From Mycolicibacterium peregrinum (GTDB taxonomy: Bacteria > Actinomycetota > Actinomycetes > Mycobacteriales > Mycobacteriaceae), in assembly GCF_001665785.1 (NCBI RefSeq), contig NZ_LZSO01000034.1:1-64000 (forward strand): DNA of 64,000 bases, written 5' to 3'. Below are positions 41,368 to 49,509 of the stretch, in pieces (position 1 is the first letter of the stretch; the number at the start of each line of letters is the position of its first letter). The notes beneath the pieces were generated by a model that saw only the letters and a program-made list of their open reading frames with translations, searched no databases and was not told the DNA's origin. The position numbers and the translations under genes are program-made.

Positions 41368-41969
41368 CCGCGGCGCAGGATGGCCACCAGGAAGTCCGAG
41401 TCATCGGTGAACGGGCGGAGATCCCAGGTGGACAACAACAGGTCGGTGGTGAACCCGGCCGCCACCACATCGTCGAAGAACCGACCGAACTCGTAGTCGC
41501 GACCGGCCCCGAATCCGATCACCGCGCGGCCGTCGTCGGCGAGATGCGCGCGCAGCCGGGTCAGAACCTGAACCCGGGTGCTCGGGGCGAGGAAGGTCAT
41601 CACGTTGCCCGCCGACACGATGATGTCGAACGGGTCGGCGATGCCGCGCGCCGGCAGGTCGAGCTCGGCGAGATCGCCGACGAGCCAACGCGGACCGGGA
41701 TGGTCGTTCTCGGCCGCCTCGATCAGCACCGGGTCGACATCGACGCCGACCACCTGATGCCCGACCTCGGCGAGGTATCCACCCACCCGGCCGGGGCCAC
41801 AGCCGGCGTCGAGGATGCGGGCATTGCGGGATGCCATCGCGTCCACCAGACGTGCCTCGCCGGCCAGGTCCTGACCGGCGCGCTCCATGGCACGAAAGCG
41901 TTCGACGTACCAATCCGAATGCCCGGGATCGGCTGCGACCTTCTGCATCCAGATGCTGCGCTCGACCAT
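41364..41969 (-). CDS. SAM-dependent methyltransferase
   Basis: A 201-residue class I methyltransferase with motif I ARILDAGCGPGRVGGYLAEVGHQVVGVDVDP, motif II DIIVSAGNVMTFL, and post-motif GDLAELDLPARG. It has no membrane segment. The target is unknown. ATG 41969 is the start. The stop overlaps the convergent thioesterase stop region. Confidence 0.88.
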   Translation of the reverse strand: MVERSIWMQKVAADPGHSDWYVERFRAMERAGQDLAGEARLVDAMASRNARILDAGCGPGRVGGYLAEVGHQVVGVDVDPVLIEAAENDHPGPRWLVGDLAELDLPARGIADPFDIIVSAGNVMTFLAPSTRVQVLTRLRAHLADDGRAVIGFGAGRDYEFGRFFDDVVAAGFTTDLLLSTWDLRPFTDDSDFLVAILRRG

Positions 41970-42016
41970 GGAGGCATTGTCGCAAGCCTGCCGCGGGCCC
42001 GGGCGGGCGGTGTGAG

Positions 42017-42655
42017 TCAGCCCTTGGCGTCGAGGATCTTGATCGCGAAGATCAGCGAGTCACCCGGCTGGATGCCCGCGGCGGGCTGTCCCTGGGGGTA
42101 GCCGTCGGCAGAGGTCATCGCGACAGCCACCGTGGATCCGACCTTCTGCCCGGAGATGGCCTTCTGGAAGCCGGGCACCACACCGTTGAGGGGGAAGTCG
42201 ACCGGTTCGCCGCGTTCGTAGCTGCTGTCGAACACCGAACCGTCGCGCCCGTTGACACCCATGTAGCAGACCGAAACGTTCGCCGAGGGTGCGACGACCG
42301 GCCCGTCGCCTGCCTTCAAGGTGTGAACCTGGGTTTCGGCCACGCTGAATGGTCCGGTCACCTTCACCACAGGTGCGGCCGTGTCGGTGGACCCGGTGAC
42401 CGCGACACTGCCGGTCGCCCCGGACACCGTCCATTCGGGGGTGCCTGCGCTCTGCGGTGCCGCCGTGGGACAGGTGCTGGCCTCGGTTGCGGTCTCGGCG
42501 ATCGAGGGGGTGAGTACCTCGGCGACCGAGGGCGTGCTCGTCGAGGCCGACGACGCAGAGGTGTCCGTGTCAGAGCCGCATGCGGCAAGCGTCATGGTCA
42601 ACGACGCGGCACAGGCCACGAGCGCAACGGTGGAAGGCACGCGAAAGGAGTTCAT
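42017..42655 (-). CDS. FKBP-type peptidyl-prolyl isomerase lipoprotein
   Basis: A 212-residue lipoprotein with lipobox LAAC (Cys26), a Ser/Thr/Ala linker, and a C-terminal domain with FKBP-like features: VCYMGVNGRDGSVFDSSYERGEPVDFPLNGVVPGFQKAISGQKVGSTVAVAMTSADGYPQGQPAAGIQPGDSLIFAIKIL. It would fold or assist proteins outside the membrane. ATG 42655 follows AAGGAG; a longer frame reaches 42763 but starts without a signal. Divergent from the thiocyanate hydrolase-like operon. Confidence 0.88.
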   Translation of the reverse strand: MNSFRVPSTVALVACAASLTMTLAACGSDTDTSASSASTSTPSVAEVLTPSIAETATEASTCPTAAPQSAGTPEWTVSGATGSVAVTGSTDTAAPVVKVTGPFSVAETQVHTLKAGDGPVVAPSANVSVCYMGVNGRDGSVFDSSYERGEPVDFPLNGVVPGFQKAISGQKVGSTVAVAMTSADGYPQGQPAAGIQPGDSLIFAIKILDAKG

Positions 42656-42870
42656 GCGCGTCACGCTACAGCGGCGCCGGGTTACGCCTGCCGATAGCCG
42701 CATGATGGCGTCCGGGTGGACAAAGTCCTGCCCCTCAATGCTGTCATCACTGTGAAAATTCAAATACCCGCGGCCGGGCGGCAGGAAGATTGTCTGATAG
42801 GCGTCGGGCCGCGTTTGCCCGTGATAGCGTCGCCGCAGGCAGACCGTTTATCCATCCGAGGACACGGATT

Positions 42871-43695
42871 ATGGCCAACAATTCCATGGGCGACTTTGTC
42901 AGCCAGTTGCGGCCGGCATTGCATCGGTTGCAGGACTGGCCCTATCCGGATGAGATCGATCGGACGCTCTTCAGCGCCTTCATGAAGAACCCGCACGATG
43001 TCGGCGGCGATCCCGACGCGCCGGCGATCTTCGAGGAGAAGCAAGAGGAGGCGTGGGAGCTCAATACGTTCGTCACGTGTGAGGTTCTCGGCTGGCGTGG
43101 CATCTGGACGTCCGAGGAACGACGGCGGCTCGGAAACGTCGATGTCGGACGGACGATCTATCACGGCTTTCCCTACTACGGCCGTTGGGTGTGGGCTGTC
43201 GCCCGGTGCCTCGTCGAGAAGGATCACATCACGCTTCGCGAGTTGCTCGAGCGCGTTGACGAGGTGCGCGCAAGGGTTGCCACCGGTGGAGCCGACGCCC
43301 TGTCGGCCGCACCGCGCGGGGTGGGCGATCCGGAGGCGGTCTCCAGGAACCGCCATCACATCGAGGCGCTCGGCAAGGGCGACCCCCAGCGGTTCGCCGG
43401 CCAGGCCGGCCCCGCTCGATTCGCGGTCGGCGATCGGGTGCAGGTGCGGGATCTTCCGACCATCTTCTACACGCGCACCCAGGAGTACCTGCGCGGGAAG
43501 CCGGGGACCATCGCCGAGGTGTCCTACGAAAGCTTGGTACCCGAGGACGAGGCATTCGACCGTGAAGAGCAGAAGCCTCAGTGGTTCTACATCGTGCGCT
43601 TCAACATGACCGACGTGTGGGACCCGTATGCGGGCGCCGAGGGTGACACCCTTCAGGCCGAGATCTCCGAATTGTGGTTGCGGCCGCTCGGTTAG
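42871..43695 (+). CDS. Nitrile hydratase/thiocyanate hydrolase family beta-type subunit
   Basis: A 274-residue subunit containing both halves of a nitrile hydratase beta chain. The N-terminal half has HDVGGDPDAP and EKQEEAWELNTFVTCEVLGWRGIWTSEERRR, then YYGRWVWAVARCLVEKDHITLREL. The C-terminal half is the SH3-like barrel FAVGDRVQVRDLPTIFYTRTQEYLRGKPGTIAEV...WFYIVRFNMTDVW. In thiocyanate hydrolases these halves are separate alpha and beta chains. It is first in a three-gene operon, 34 bases before the catalytic subunit. ATG 42871 is chosen over a longer frame to 42790. Confidence 0.83.
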   Translation: MANNSMGDFVSQLRPALHRLQDWPYPDEIDRTLFSAFMKNPHDVGGDPDAPAIFEEKQEEAWELNTFVTCEVLGWRGIWTSEERRRLGNVDVGRTIYHGFPYYGRWVWAVARCLVEKDHITLRELLERVDEVRARVATGGADALSAAPRGVGDPEAVSRNRHHIEALGKGDPQRFAGQAGPARFAVGDRVQVRDLPTIFYTRTQEYLRGKPGTIAEVSYESLVPEDEAFDREEQKPQWFYIVRFNMTDVWDPYAGAEGDTLQAEISELWLRPLG

Positions 43696-43729
43696 ACCGC
43701 CCATTCGACGGAACGAACAGGAAACCGAC

Positions 43730-44455
43730 ATGACGCACGACGACGCGGCGCACACGCATGACGAAGCACCGGAACGGCACGCGGCACCCATGGTCGAGGA
43801 AGTGACCGATTTCGAGGTCCTGGAGATCGCGCTCCGCGAATTGGCGATCGAGAAGGGCCTCTTTACTGCAGAAGACCACCGGCACTACACCGAGTTCGTC
43901 GAGCAGATCGGCCCGGCGCCGGGCTCGCGACTCGTCGCGAAGGCTTGGGTCGATCCTGATTACAGGCAGCTGGTGCTCCGGGATCCCATTGCCGCCAGTC
44001 GGGAAGTGGGGATCGATTGGCTGCACCCGACCGGCTTCGGGACACCCAGTGATTTCACGGCTTTGGAGGTGCTGGAGAACACGCCCAGTTTGCACCACGT
44101 GATTGTCTGCACATTGTGTTCGTGTTATCCGCGGCCGTTGCTCGGGAATTCTCCCGAGTGGTACCGGACACCCAACTATCGACGCCGAATTGTGCGTTGG
44201 CCCCGCCAGGTTCTCGGTGAATTCGGGCTTTTCCTGCCCGACGATGTCGAAATCCGCGTCGAGGACTCCAATTCCAAACGTCGGTTCCTGGTGCTGCCGG
44301 TCCGGCCCGACGGGACCGAGGACTGGACCGAGGAGCAGCTTGCCGAAATCGTCACCCGCGATTGCATGATCGGTGTCGCACTACCCAAGCCGGGGGTGAC
44401 CGCCAACGCGCCCCGACCGGTGCATCCCGCGGTCCGCCCGGCTGAGGGGTACTGA
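43730..44455 (+). CDS. Cobalt-type catalytic subunit (thiocyanate hydrolase gamma / nitrile hydratase alpha)
   Basis: A 241-residue catalytic subunit. The metal claw is VCTLCSCY with Cys127, Cys130 and Cys132; the Thr and the Tyr after the claw indicate the cobalt form, with cysteine oxidation expected in the mature enzyme. The segment continues YPRPLLGNSPEWYRTPNYRRRIVRWPRQVLGEFGL and ends IVTRDCMIGVALPKPG. The YPRP (instead of YPWP) and the KPG tail are closer, as I recall them, to thiocyanate hydrolase gamma than to classical nitrile hydratase alpha, so thiocyanate to carbonyl sulfide plus ammonia is a reasonable guess. The ribosome binding site is CAGGAAA. Confidence 0.87.
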   Translation: MTHDDAAHTHDEAPERHAAPMVEEVTDFEVLEIALRELAIEKGLFTAEDHRHYTEFVEQIGPAPGSRLVAKAWVDPDYRQLVLRDPIAASREVGIDWLHPTGFGTPSDFTALEVLENTPSLHHVIVCTLCSCYPRPLLGNSPEWYRTPNYRRRIVRWPRQVLGEFGLFLPDDVEIRVEDSNSKRRFLVLPVRPDGTEDWTEEQLAEIVTRDCMIGVALPKPGVTANAPRPVHPAVRPAEGY

Positions 44456-44465
44456 GGGGCAGCGC

Positions 44466-44822
44466 ATGACCGACGACGATGATGTCACCGCAGTCAGGGT
44501 CCGGGCGCTGGAACAGTTGGTCGGTCGGGGGCAGTCGTGGCCCCGCATGGCGGAGAAGTATGGCGTCTCCAACCCGGTTCCGCCGTGGAAGTCGAGTCTG
44601 GACGGGATGTGCGACGCGCTTGACCACGAGGGGGTCACACTGCCGCTGCTCACTCGTCGAACCGATGAGGACCGCCTGGTCCAAGAGGTCTATGTGACGC
44701 TGCCGTATCCAGAGAATCAGCTTGTCGCACTGACGCATTCGCTGGTGGCGCGGCATGTCATCGATGAGGAGACACTGGCCCAGCGGATGCGCGACGTCCG
44801 GAGCCGCCTCGAGGGGGCCTGA
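44466..44822 (+). CDS. Nitrile hydratase-associated small protein (probable accessory subunit)
   Basis: A 118-residue soluble protein 10 bases after the catalytic subunit gene. It has a helical N-terminus (VRVRALEQLVGRGQSWPRMAEKYGV), an NPVPPWKSSLDGMCDAL centre and the ENQLVALTHSLVARHVIDEETLAQRMRDVRSRL end, which recalls the helical N-terminal part of nitrile hydratase beta chains and their activator (P14K/P15K-like) proteins. A role in cobalt insertion or as a third subunit is likely from context but not proven. Confidence 0.7.
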   Translation: MTDDDDVTAVRVRALEQLVGRGQSWPRMAEKYGVSNPVPPWKSSLDGMCDALDHEGVTLPLLTRRTDEDRLVQEVYVTLPYPENQLVALTHSLVARHVIDEETLAQRMRDVRSRLEGA

Positions 44823-44856
44823 GCCGGCCGGTAGGTCGTTTCGATACGGTCGGCTG

Positions 44857-45501
44857 ATGAGCCGGAAGCTCTATGTGGTCACCCATCCCGAAGCCACCCA
44901 TCACGTCGATGGGCTGGTCGGGGGATGGTACGACTCGGACTTGACCGCGATGGGATTGCGAGACGCTCACACCGTCGCGGAGGCGTTGCGGGCACGAGTT
45001 CCCGGGATGGCCCCGGTGAAAGTCGTGTCGTCGGACTTGCTGCGGGCGCAGCGAACTGCCGCTGTGATCGCCGAAACCTTCCACACGGCTGAAGTTTTGG
45101 ATCCGCGACTTCGGGAGAAGTCATACGGAGAAGCCGAAGGACGTCCGCAGCGCTGGCTCGATGAACGGTTCGTCGCTCCTCCGGCGCGCGGCGATCGGCT
45201 GGCCCACCGCGAAGGCCTCCGAGGCGCAGAAACCAAAGAGGTGTTCGCACGCCGGATCTATGCGGCCATGAAGGCGATAACCGCCGCCCACGTGGGCCAT
45301 CAGGTGATCGTCACGCACGGCTTCGCCTTGACGTTCGTGATCGCGGCCTGGATCAAGATGCCGCTGGCGTCGGTCGGCTACGTCAACTTCGCGGGGAGGG
45401 CCGGCAGCATCACCACTTTGTACGAGGATGACCGATTTCATAACCGCCAGGTGCTGGAACTCTCGGCAACCGAGCACCTCGCAGCTGCGGACCCGAGCTG
45501 A
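44857..45501 (+). CDS. Histidine phosphatase family protein
   Basis: A 214-residue protein of the histidine phosphatase (phosphoglycerate mutase-like) superfamily. The N-terminus is LYVVTHPEATHHVDGLVGGWYDSDLTAMG, where the usual RHG is THP, keeping the nucleophilic His but not the preceding Arg. The rest is conventional: SSDLLRAQRTA, REKSYGEAEGR and VIVTHGFALTF with the second catalytic His. It starts at ATG 44857, 34 bases after the accessory gene, and may be co-transcribed. The substrate is unknown. Confidence 0.83.
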   Translation: MSRKLYVVTHPEATHHVDGLVGGWYDSDLTAMGLRDAHTVAEALRARVPGMAPVKVVSSDLLRAQRTAAVIAETFHTAEVLDPRLREKSYGEAEGRPQRWLDERFVAPPARGDRLAHREGLRGAETKEVFARRIYAAMKAITAAHVGHQVIVTHGFALTFVIAAWIKMPLASVGYVNFAGRAGSITTLYEDDRFHNRQVLELSATEHLAAADPS

Positions 45502-45506
45502 GGTCG

Positions 45507-46085
45507 TTATCGGTTCCACCGGGCTTTGAGCGTCGCCGGCGTCCACGTCGGCCACGCGGGTGATCCCACGACGAATCCGCCGGCGATCTGAGCGACGATC
45601 CGCGGGCCCGCGACAGCGCTGTTGTCGTAGAACGTTGCCGAGTCCACCCGCGTCGCCGCGATTGCGACGAGATCCCAAAGTCGTTGGTAGCGTTCACGGA
45701 TCTTCGCCTCGGGGACATGGTGGCCGCCCGCCTGCACGCGGTGGTGCACTCGTTGCACGGCCAGTTCTTCGGGTATGAGGATGCAATGCAGGATCACGGT
45801 GTACCCGGCGGCCTGCGCGTCGTCGACCAGTACGAGTTTGGAGGGGTGGGAGAACACTGTCTCGGCGATGAAGGACTCGCCGAGTTCGATGAGCTTGGAC
45901 CGGGTTTCGGCGGCGACCAGCGCAGCCTCATAGGAGTGCGGGGCCGGATCCGCGGGCCAGCGACGCTTGGCGATCTCGTCCGCGTTGACGAAGGGGCTGC
46001 CCGGAAGCAGAGGGGAGAGGGTGAGTTCGACGAAGGTGGACTTGCCGGCGCCGTTGCATCCGACGACGAGATCGAGGCGCTTCAC
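45507..46085 (-). CDS. Zeta toxin family P-loop kinase
   Basis: A 192-residue ATPase/kinase of the zeta toxin type, which phosphorylates UDP-N-acetylglucosamine or related substrates and so blocks wall synthesis. The Walker A motif is GCNGAGKST (9-17). Further conserved parts are NADEIAKRRW, ESFIAETVFSHPSKLVLVDDAQAAGYTVILHCI and a Arg-rich lid HHRVQAGGHHVPEAKIRERYQR. Its start is 37 bases after the antitoxin-like gene. It probably forms a toxin-antitoxin pair with it. Confidence 0.87.
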   Translation of the reverse strand: MKRLDLVVGCNGAGKSTFVELTLSPLLPGSPFVNADEIAKRRWPADPAPHSYEAALVAAETRSKLIELGESFIAETVFSHPSKLVLVDDAQAAGYTVILHCILIPEELAVQRVHHRVQAGGHHVPEAKIRERYQRLWDLVAIAATRVDSATFYDNSAVAGPRIVAQIAGGFVVGSPAWPTWTPATLKARWNR

Positions 46086-46122
46086 GGCGCGACGGTACGG
46101 CCCGTGCCAGTGTGTGCCGGGA

Positions 46123-46512
46123 TCACTGCTGCGGCGTCAGCACCGTGGTGCTGCCGTCAGGCTGGTACTGCACGATCTCGCCGTGCTCGTCGAGAGCGAC
46201 CGTGGTGATGCCGCGGGCGGCCAGCGTCGCACCGTAGTCGGCGCGGGCCAAACTCTCCTCGATGGAGGCCGCGATCTCGGCGTCGAACACCGCGCCTTCT
46301 TCGGCGGTCAGCTCCCGAAGCGGGATATCGCCGGCCAAGGCGGCCTCGACCTTCCGGCGGGCGGCGCTGTGCCGGCTCGACACGGCGCGGCCCACCCGCG
46401 CCCAGTGGTCGAGTTGCTGCTTGGCCGACCGGCTCTGACGTGCACCTTCTGCGGCCGCACTGTCGACGAGGTCTGCGGCGAAACGCGTCACCCTATCTGC
46501 GGTCTCGGTCAT
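46123..46512 (-). CDS. ParD-like antitoxin
   Basis: A 129-residue protein preceding the zeta toxin gene in the same operon. The N-terminal part (MTETADRVTRFAADLVDSAAAEGARQSRSAKQQLDHWARVGRAVSS) fits the ParD-like antitoxin family with a ribbon-helix-helix-type DNA-binding segment. The C-terminal part (EHGEIVQYQPDGSTTVL) would bind the toxin. ATG 46512 follows CAGGGAGG. A perfect 11-base inverted repeat in the promoter is its likely operator. Confidence 0.82.
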   Translation of the reverse strand: MTETADRVTRFAADLVDSAAAEGARQSRSAKQQLDHWARVGRAVSSRHSAARRKVEAALAGDIPLRELTAEEGAVFDAEIAASIEESLARADYGATLAARGITTVALDEHGEIVQYQPDGSTTVLTPQQ

Positions 46513-46525
46513 GAGAACCTCCCTG

Positions 46526-46559
46526 GTAGCACTCTGAAACAAGCGTAGCAGAGTGCTAC
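46526..46559. promoter_or_regulatory. Toxin-antitoxin operator palindrome
   Basis: GTAGCACTCTG-N12-CAGAGTGCTAC is a perfect 11-base inverted repeat, 13 bases upstream of the antitoxin start. This is the usual place for autoregulation by an antitoxin or toxin-antitoxin complex. Confidence 0.75.
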
Positions 46560-46578
46560 AAGCTCGGCTGGACCTGCA

Positions 46579-47595
46579 TCATCCTGCGGACAACCGCTTT
46601 GCGATCTCGCCGTACCGCTCGAGTCGTCCTTGCCCGCCGAGCGCGTTGTAGAGCACCACGCGGGTGGCGATTCCTCCATATTTGGCGGTCAACGCATCCG
46701 CCAGTCCGTCCCATGTGGATTCGGTGGCGAAGGCGGCGATGTGATCGTCGGTGATCTGGGCCGCCATGCCCGCGATATCACCGGCTTTCTGCTTCTCCCG
46801 AAGTCGGGCGGTGGTTCCCTCGAAGCCTGCCTCGTCCCAGATGAAGGCGTAGTTCGGTGTGCTCCCGTAGAAGCTCATGCTGGTCCGTACGAACTCGCGC
46901 TCGTTGGCGCGTTCTTCGTCGCTGTCGCCGACGATTGTCATGACGGGGATGATCTTGGCGATGTCGGCGGCGGAGCGGCCCGCTCTGGCTGCACCGGCGG
47001 CCAGGTTGGGAAGCACATGCCGCGCGATGTAACCCGGCTCGCCGATCGGATGGACGTGCACGCCGTCGGCCACTTCGCCGGCCATGCGCAGCATCCACGG
47101 ATTGACTGCGGCGATGTCGACTTTGGGATCGGGAGCATCGATCGGCCCAGGATTCCACTGCGGAGTGATGAAGTCGAGATCGTAGAAGTCGCCGTGATGC
47201 TCGAGCTTGCCGGTGCGGAAAGCAGCGAAGCATGCCTTGACTGCCAACACGTAGTCGCGCAGGCGCGGACCCGGCTGTTCGAAGGCCATTCCGTAGCGGC
47301 GCACGACATGCGTGCGTACCTGGGTGCCGATACCGAGCCGGAATTTGCCGCCGGTGGCTTCCTGGAGCTCCCACGCCGACGCTGCGGTGACGAACGGGCT
47401 GCGCGGAAAGGCAACGGCCACACCGGTCGAGAGCTCCAGGTTCGGTGCGGACTGCGAGGCGACTGCCGCGTTGAGATACGCGGTCCGGCCGGTCTCGGTG
47501 AGCAGGAGTCCGGAGAATCCGGCGGACTGGGTACGGCGGGCAAGGTCACCGATTCGAGACAGCGGCTGCGGAACGGTCATCACGTCGACGTACAC
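46579..47595 (-). CDS. LLM class F420-dependent oxidoreductase (TIGR03617 group)
   Basis: A 338-residue luciferase-like monooxygenase-fold protein, probably using F420. It begins MYVDVMTVPQPLSRIGDLARRTQSAGFSGLLLTETGRTAYLNAAVA and has FRLGIGTQVRTHVVRRYGMAFEQPGPRLRDYVLAVKACF, and EVADGVHVHPIGEPGYI, typical of the TIGR03617 subfamily of mycobacterial F420-type enzymes. The substrate is unknown. ATG/GTG at 47595 is the start. It is divergent from the LysM-esterase gene. Confidence 0.88.
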   Translation of the reverse strand: MYVDVMTVPQPLSRIGDLARRTQSAGFSGLLLTETGRTAYLNAAVASQSAPNLELSTGVAVAFPRSPFVTAASAWELQEATGGKFRLGIGTQVRTHVVRRYGMAFEQPGPRLRDYVLAVKACFAAFRTGKLEHHGDFYDLDFITPQWNPGPIDAPDPKVDIAAVNPWMLRMAGEVADGVHVHPIGEPGYIARHVLPNLAAGAARAGRSAADIAKIIPVMTIVGDSDEERANEREFVRTSMSFYGSTPNYAFIWDEAGFEGTTARLREKQKAGDIAGMAAQITDDHIAAFATESTWDGLADALTAKYGGIATRVVLYNALGGQGRLERYGEIAKRLSAG

Positions 47596-47757
47596 GTGGG
47601 CAGCGTACGTGAGTACGCGTGCCGGGAACTCGTAATGCCTTAGAAGTCAACCATTTCACGCTGTCGGCCACGGGCCTAGACTTGTTGACATCAGGGCAAC
47701 CGGCGTCGTTACGACAAGCGCCAGGACCAGAGCTAGTTGCGACTGAAGGAGGGGGTC

Positions 47758-49113
47758 ATGGTCAGGATTCATACGGTGGTGCCGGGGGAAACGCTGTCAG
47801 CGTTGGCATTGCGGTTCTACGGGGATGCCGAGAGGTACCGACTGATCGCTGCGGCCAGCGGGGTTCCGGATCCCAACGTCATCCAAGTGGGGCAACGGCT
47901 GCTCTTCCCCGACTACGCGCGATACACCGTGGCCGCGGGGGATACGTTGCCCGCTCTGGCGTCGCGCTTCTATGGGCAGGCCGATCTGTCGCGGCTGATC
48001 GCCGCCGCCAGTGGCATCGCCCCGGATGCCGGTATCGATTCCGGTCGGCAACTGATCATCCCGGAACTCAGAAGATACCCGGTTGCCCCGGGAGATACGT
48101 TGTCGGCGTTGGCATCACGCTTCTACGGGGACGCCACGTTCTATCCGCCCATCGCCAGCGTGAACGGCATCTCCGACCCCAACGCGATCAGCCCCGGGCA
48201 GACGCTGGTGATATTCACCGGGCGCGGCGACGGATTCGGTCTGCGGATCGTCGATCGCAACGAGAATGATCCTCGCCTGTGGTACTACCGATTCCAGACT
48301 GCGGCCATCGGTTGGAACCCCGGCGTCAACGTCCTGCTTCCCGACGATTACCACACGAGTGGGCGCACCTATCCGGTGCTCTACATGTTCCACGGCGGCA
48401 ACGACGATTTCCGCTCGTTCGACTTCATGGGCATCCGCGACTGGACCGCCGGGAAACCGATCATCGTCGTGATGCCTGACGGCGGGCATGCCGGTTGGTA
48501 TTCCAACCCCGTCACCTCGTTCGTCGGCCCGCGAAACTGGGAGACGTTCCACATCGCCCAACTGCTGCCCTGGATCGAGGCCAACTTCAGGACGTACGCC
48601 GAGTACGACGGCCGGGCGGTCGGCGGATTCTCGATGGGCGGCTTCGGTGCGCTGAAGTACGCGGCCAAGTACTACGGGCACTTCGCCTCGGTCAGTGCCC
48701 ATTCGGGCCCCGCAAGCCTGCGCCGCGATTTCGGCCTCGTCGTGCACTGGGCGAACATCACGTCGGCAGTTCTGGATCTGGCCGGTGGAACCGTGTACGG
48801 CGCGCCGCTGTGGGACCAGGCCAGGGTCAGCGCGGACAACCCCGTCGAGCGGATCGAGAGCTACCGCAACAAGCGGGTGTTCCTTGTCGCCGGCACCAGT
48901 CCGGACCCGATCAACTGGTTCGACAGCGCCAACGAGACGGAGGTGCTCGCCGGCCAGCGCGAGTTCCGCGGATTGCTCGACCACGCCGGGATCCCATACG
49001 AAGCGCACGAGGTGCCCGGGGGCCACGTCTTCCGCCCAGACATGTTCTCCGTCGACCTGGACGGAATCATCGCGCGACTGCGACCCGCTGCCGTCGTGGG
49101 CAATGTGATGTAA
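47758..49113 (+). CDS. Triple LysM plus Ag85-type alpha/beta hydrolase fusion
   Basis: A 451-residue protein. Three LysM repeats occupy residues about 4-50, 56-103 and 107-153, each with the pattern YxVxxGDTLxALAxRFYG...I...GQ.L.IP. Residues 160-445 are an esterase D/Ag85-type alpha/beta hydrolase: the nucleophile Ser292 lies in VGGFSMGGFGALKYA, the catalytic His423 in VPGGHVFRPD, and the oxyanion region in YMFHGGNDD. LysM would bind peptidoglycan or chitin-like glycan, tethering the hydrolase to the wall. There is no signal peptide, so export would need another route. A GAAGGAGGGGG ribosome binding site precedes ATG 47758. Confidence 0.88.
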   Translation: MVRIHTVVPGETLSALALRFYGDAERYRLIAAASGVPDPNVIQVGQRLLFPDYARYTVAAGDTLPALASRFYGQADLSRLIAAASGIAPDAGIDSGRQLIIPELRRYPVAPGDTLSALASRFYGDATFYPPIASVNGISDPNAISPGQTLVIFTGRGDGFGLRIVDRNENDPRLWYYRFQTAAIGWNPGVNVLLPDDYHTSGRTYPVLYMFHGGNDDFRSFDFMGIRDWTAGKPIIVVMPDGGHAGWYSNPVTSFVGPRNWETFHIAQLLPWIEANFRTYAEYDGRAVGGFSMGGFGALKYAAKYYGHFASVSAHSGPASLRRDFGLVVHWANITSAVLDLAGGTVYGAPLWDQARVSADNPVERIESYRNKRVFLVAGTSPDPINWFDSANETEVLAGQREFRGLLDHAGIPYEAHEVPGGHVFRPDMFSVDLDGIIARLRPAAVVGNVM

Positions 49114-49509
49114 CAACAACCACATCCATCCCATCAGTCACATTTGCAACATAATTCAATTCTTTCACTGCTATCGCATGGGAAACTAAATTCACAAAAG
49201 GCTGCAAATGTCACACCGCCCATGCCCAACTCTGTGAGACGGAACGCGAACGCGCCGGGGCGGCCGGTCATTCGCCGGGATGGCTCTGAACTGCAGTTTT
49301 AGGACACTTGAGTGGCAGCGAATCGTTCCCATCGGCCACATCAGGCCCATAACTATTAAATAAACTCAAAGAAGATAATTAGACTCTCTAGCACGGGTAT
49401 TTTACTTTCGCCCCATCGGTAAACTCTGTAACACGATGGGCTGAAAATGGTCTGTCGCCCCGCCATTACCGGCGTGCACCGCAGTGGACGCCGCCATGAA
49501 GGGATCGAC
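49114..49509. other. AT-rich intergenic region upstream of the Rpf gene
   Basis: About 400 bases without a gene, visibly richer in A and T than the surroundings (for example around 49155-49200 and 49350-49400). It contains a perfect inverted repeat CCCATCG-N15-CGATGGG at 49412-49440, 70 bases ahead of the rpf start. No ydaO-type riboswitch landmark was recognisable. Confidence 0.5.
49412..49440. promoter_or_regulatory. Inverted repeat upstream of the Rpf gene
   Basis: CCCATCG at 49412-49418 and CGATGGG at 49434-49440 form a perfect seven-base inverted repeat with a 15-base spacer, 70 bases upstream of ATG 49510. It may be an operator or a hairpin in the 5' leader. Confidence 0.45.

Noticed and set aside
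47591..47640. Fourth copy of the 31-bp element upstream of the LysM gene
   Set aside because: Only GAGTACGCGTGCC matches, and the distance to the gene (about 130 bases) differs from the others.
49114..49509. ydaO-type c-di-AMP riboswitch before rpf
   Set aside because: I looked for the conserved sequence landmarks and found none.
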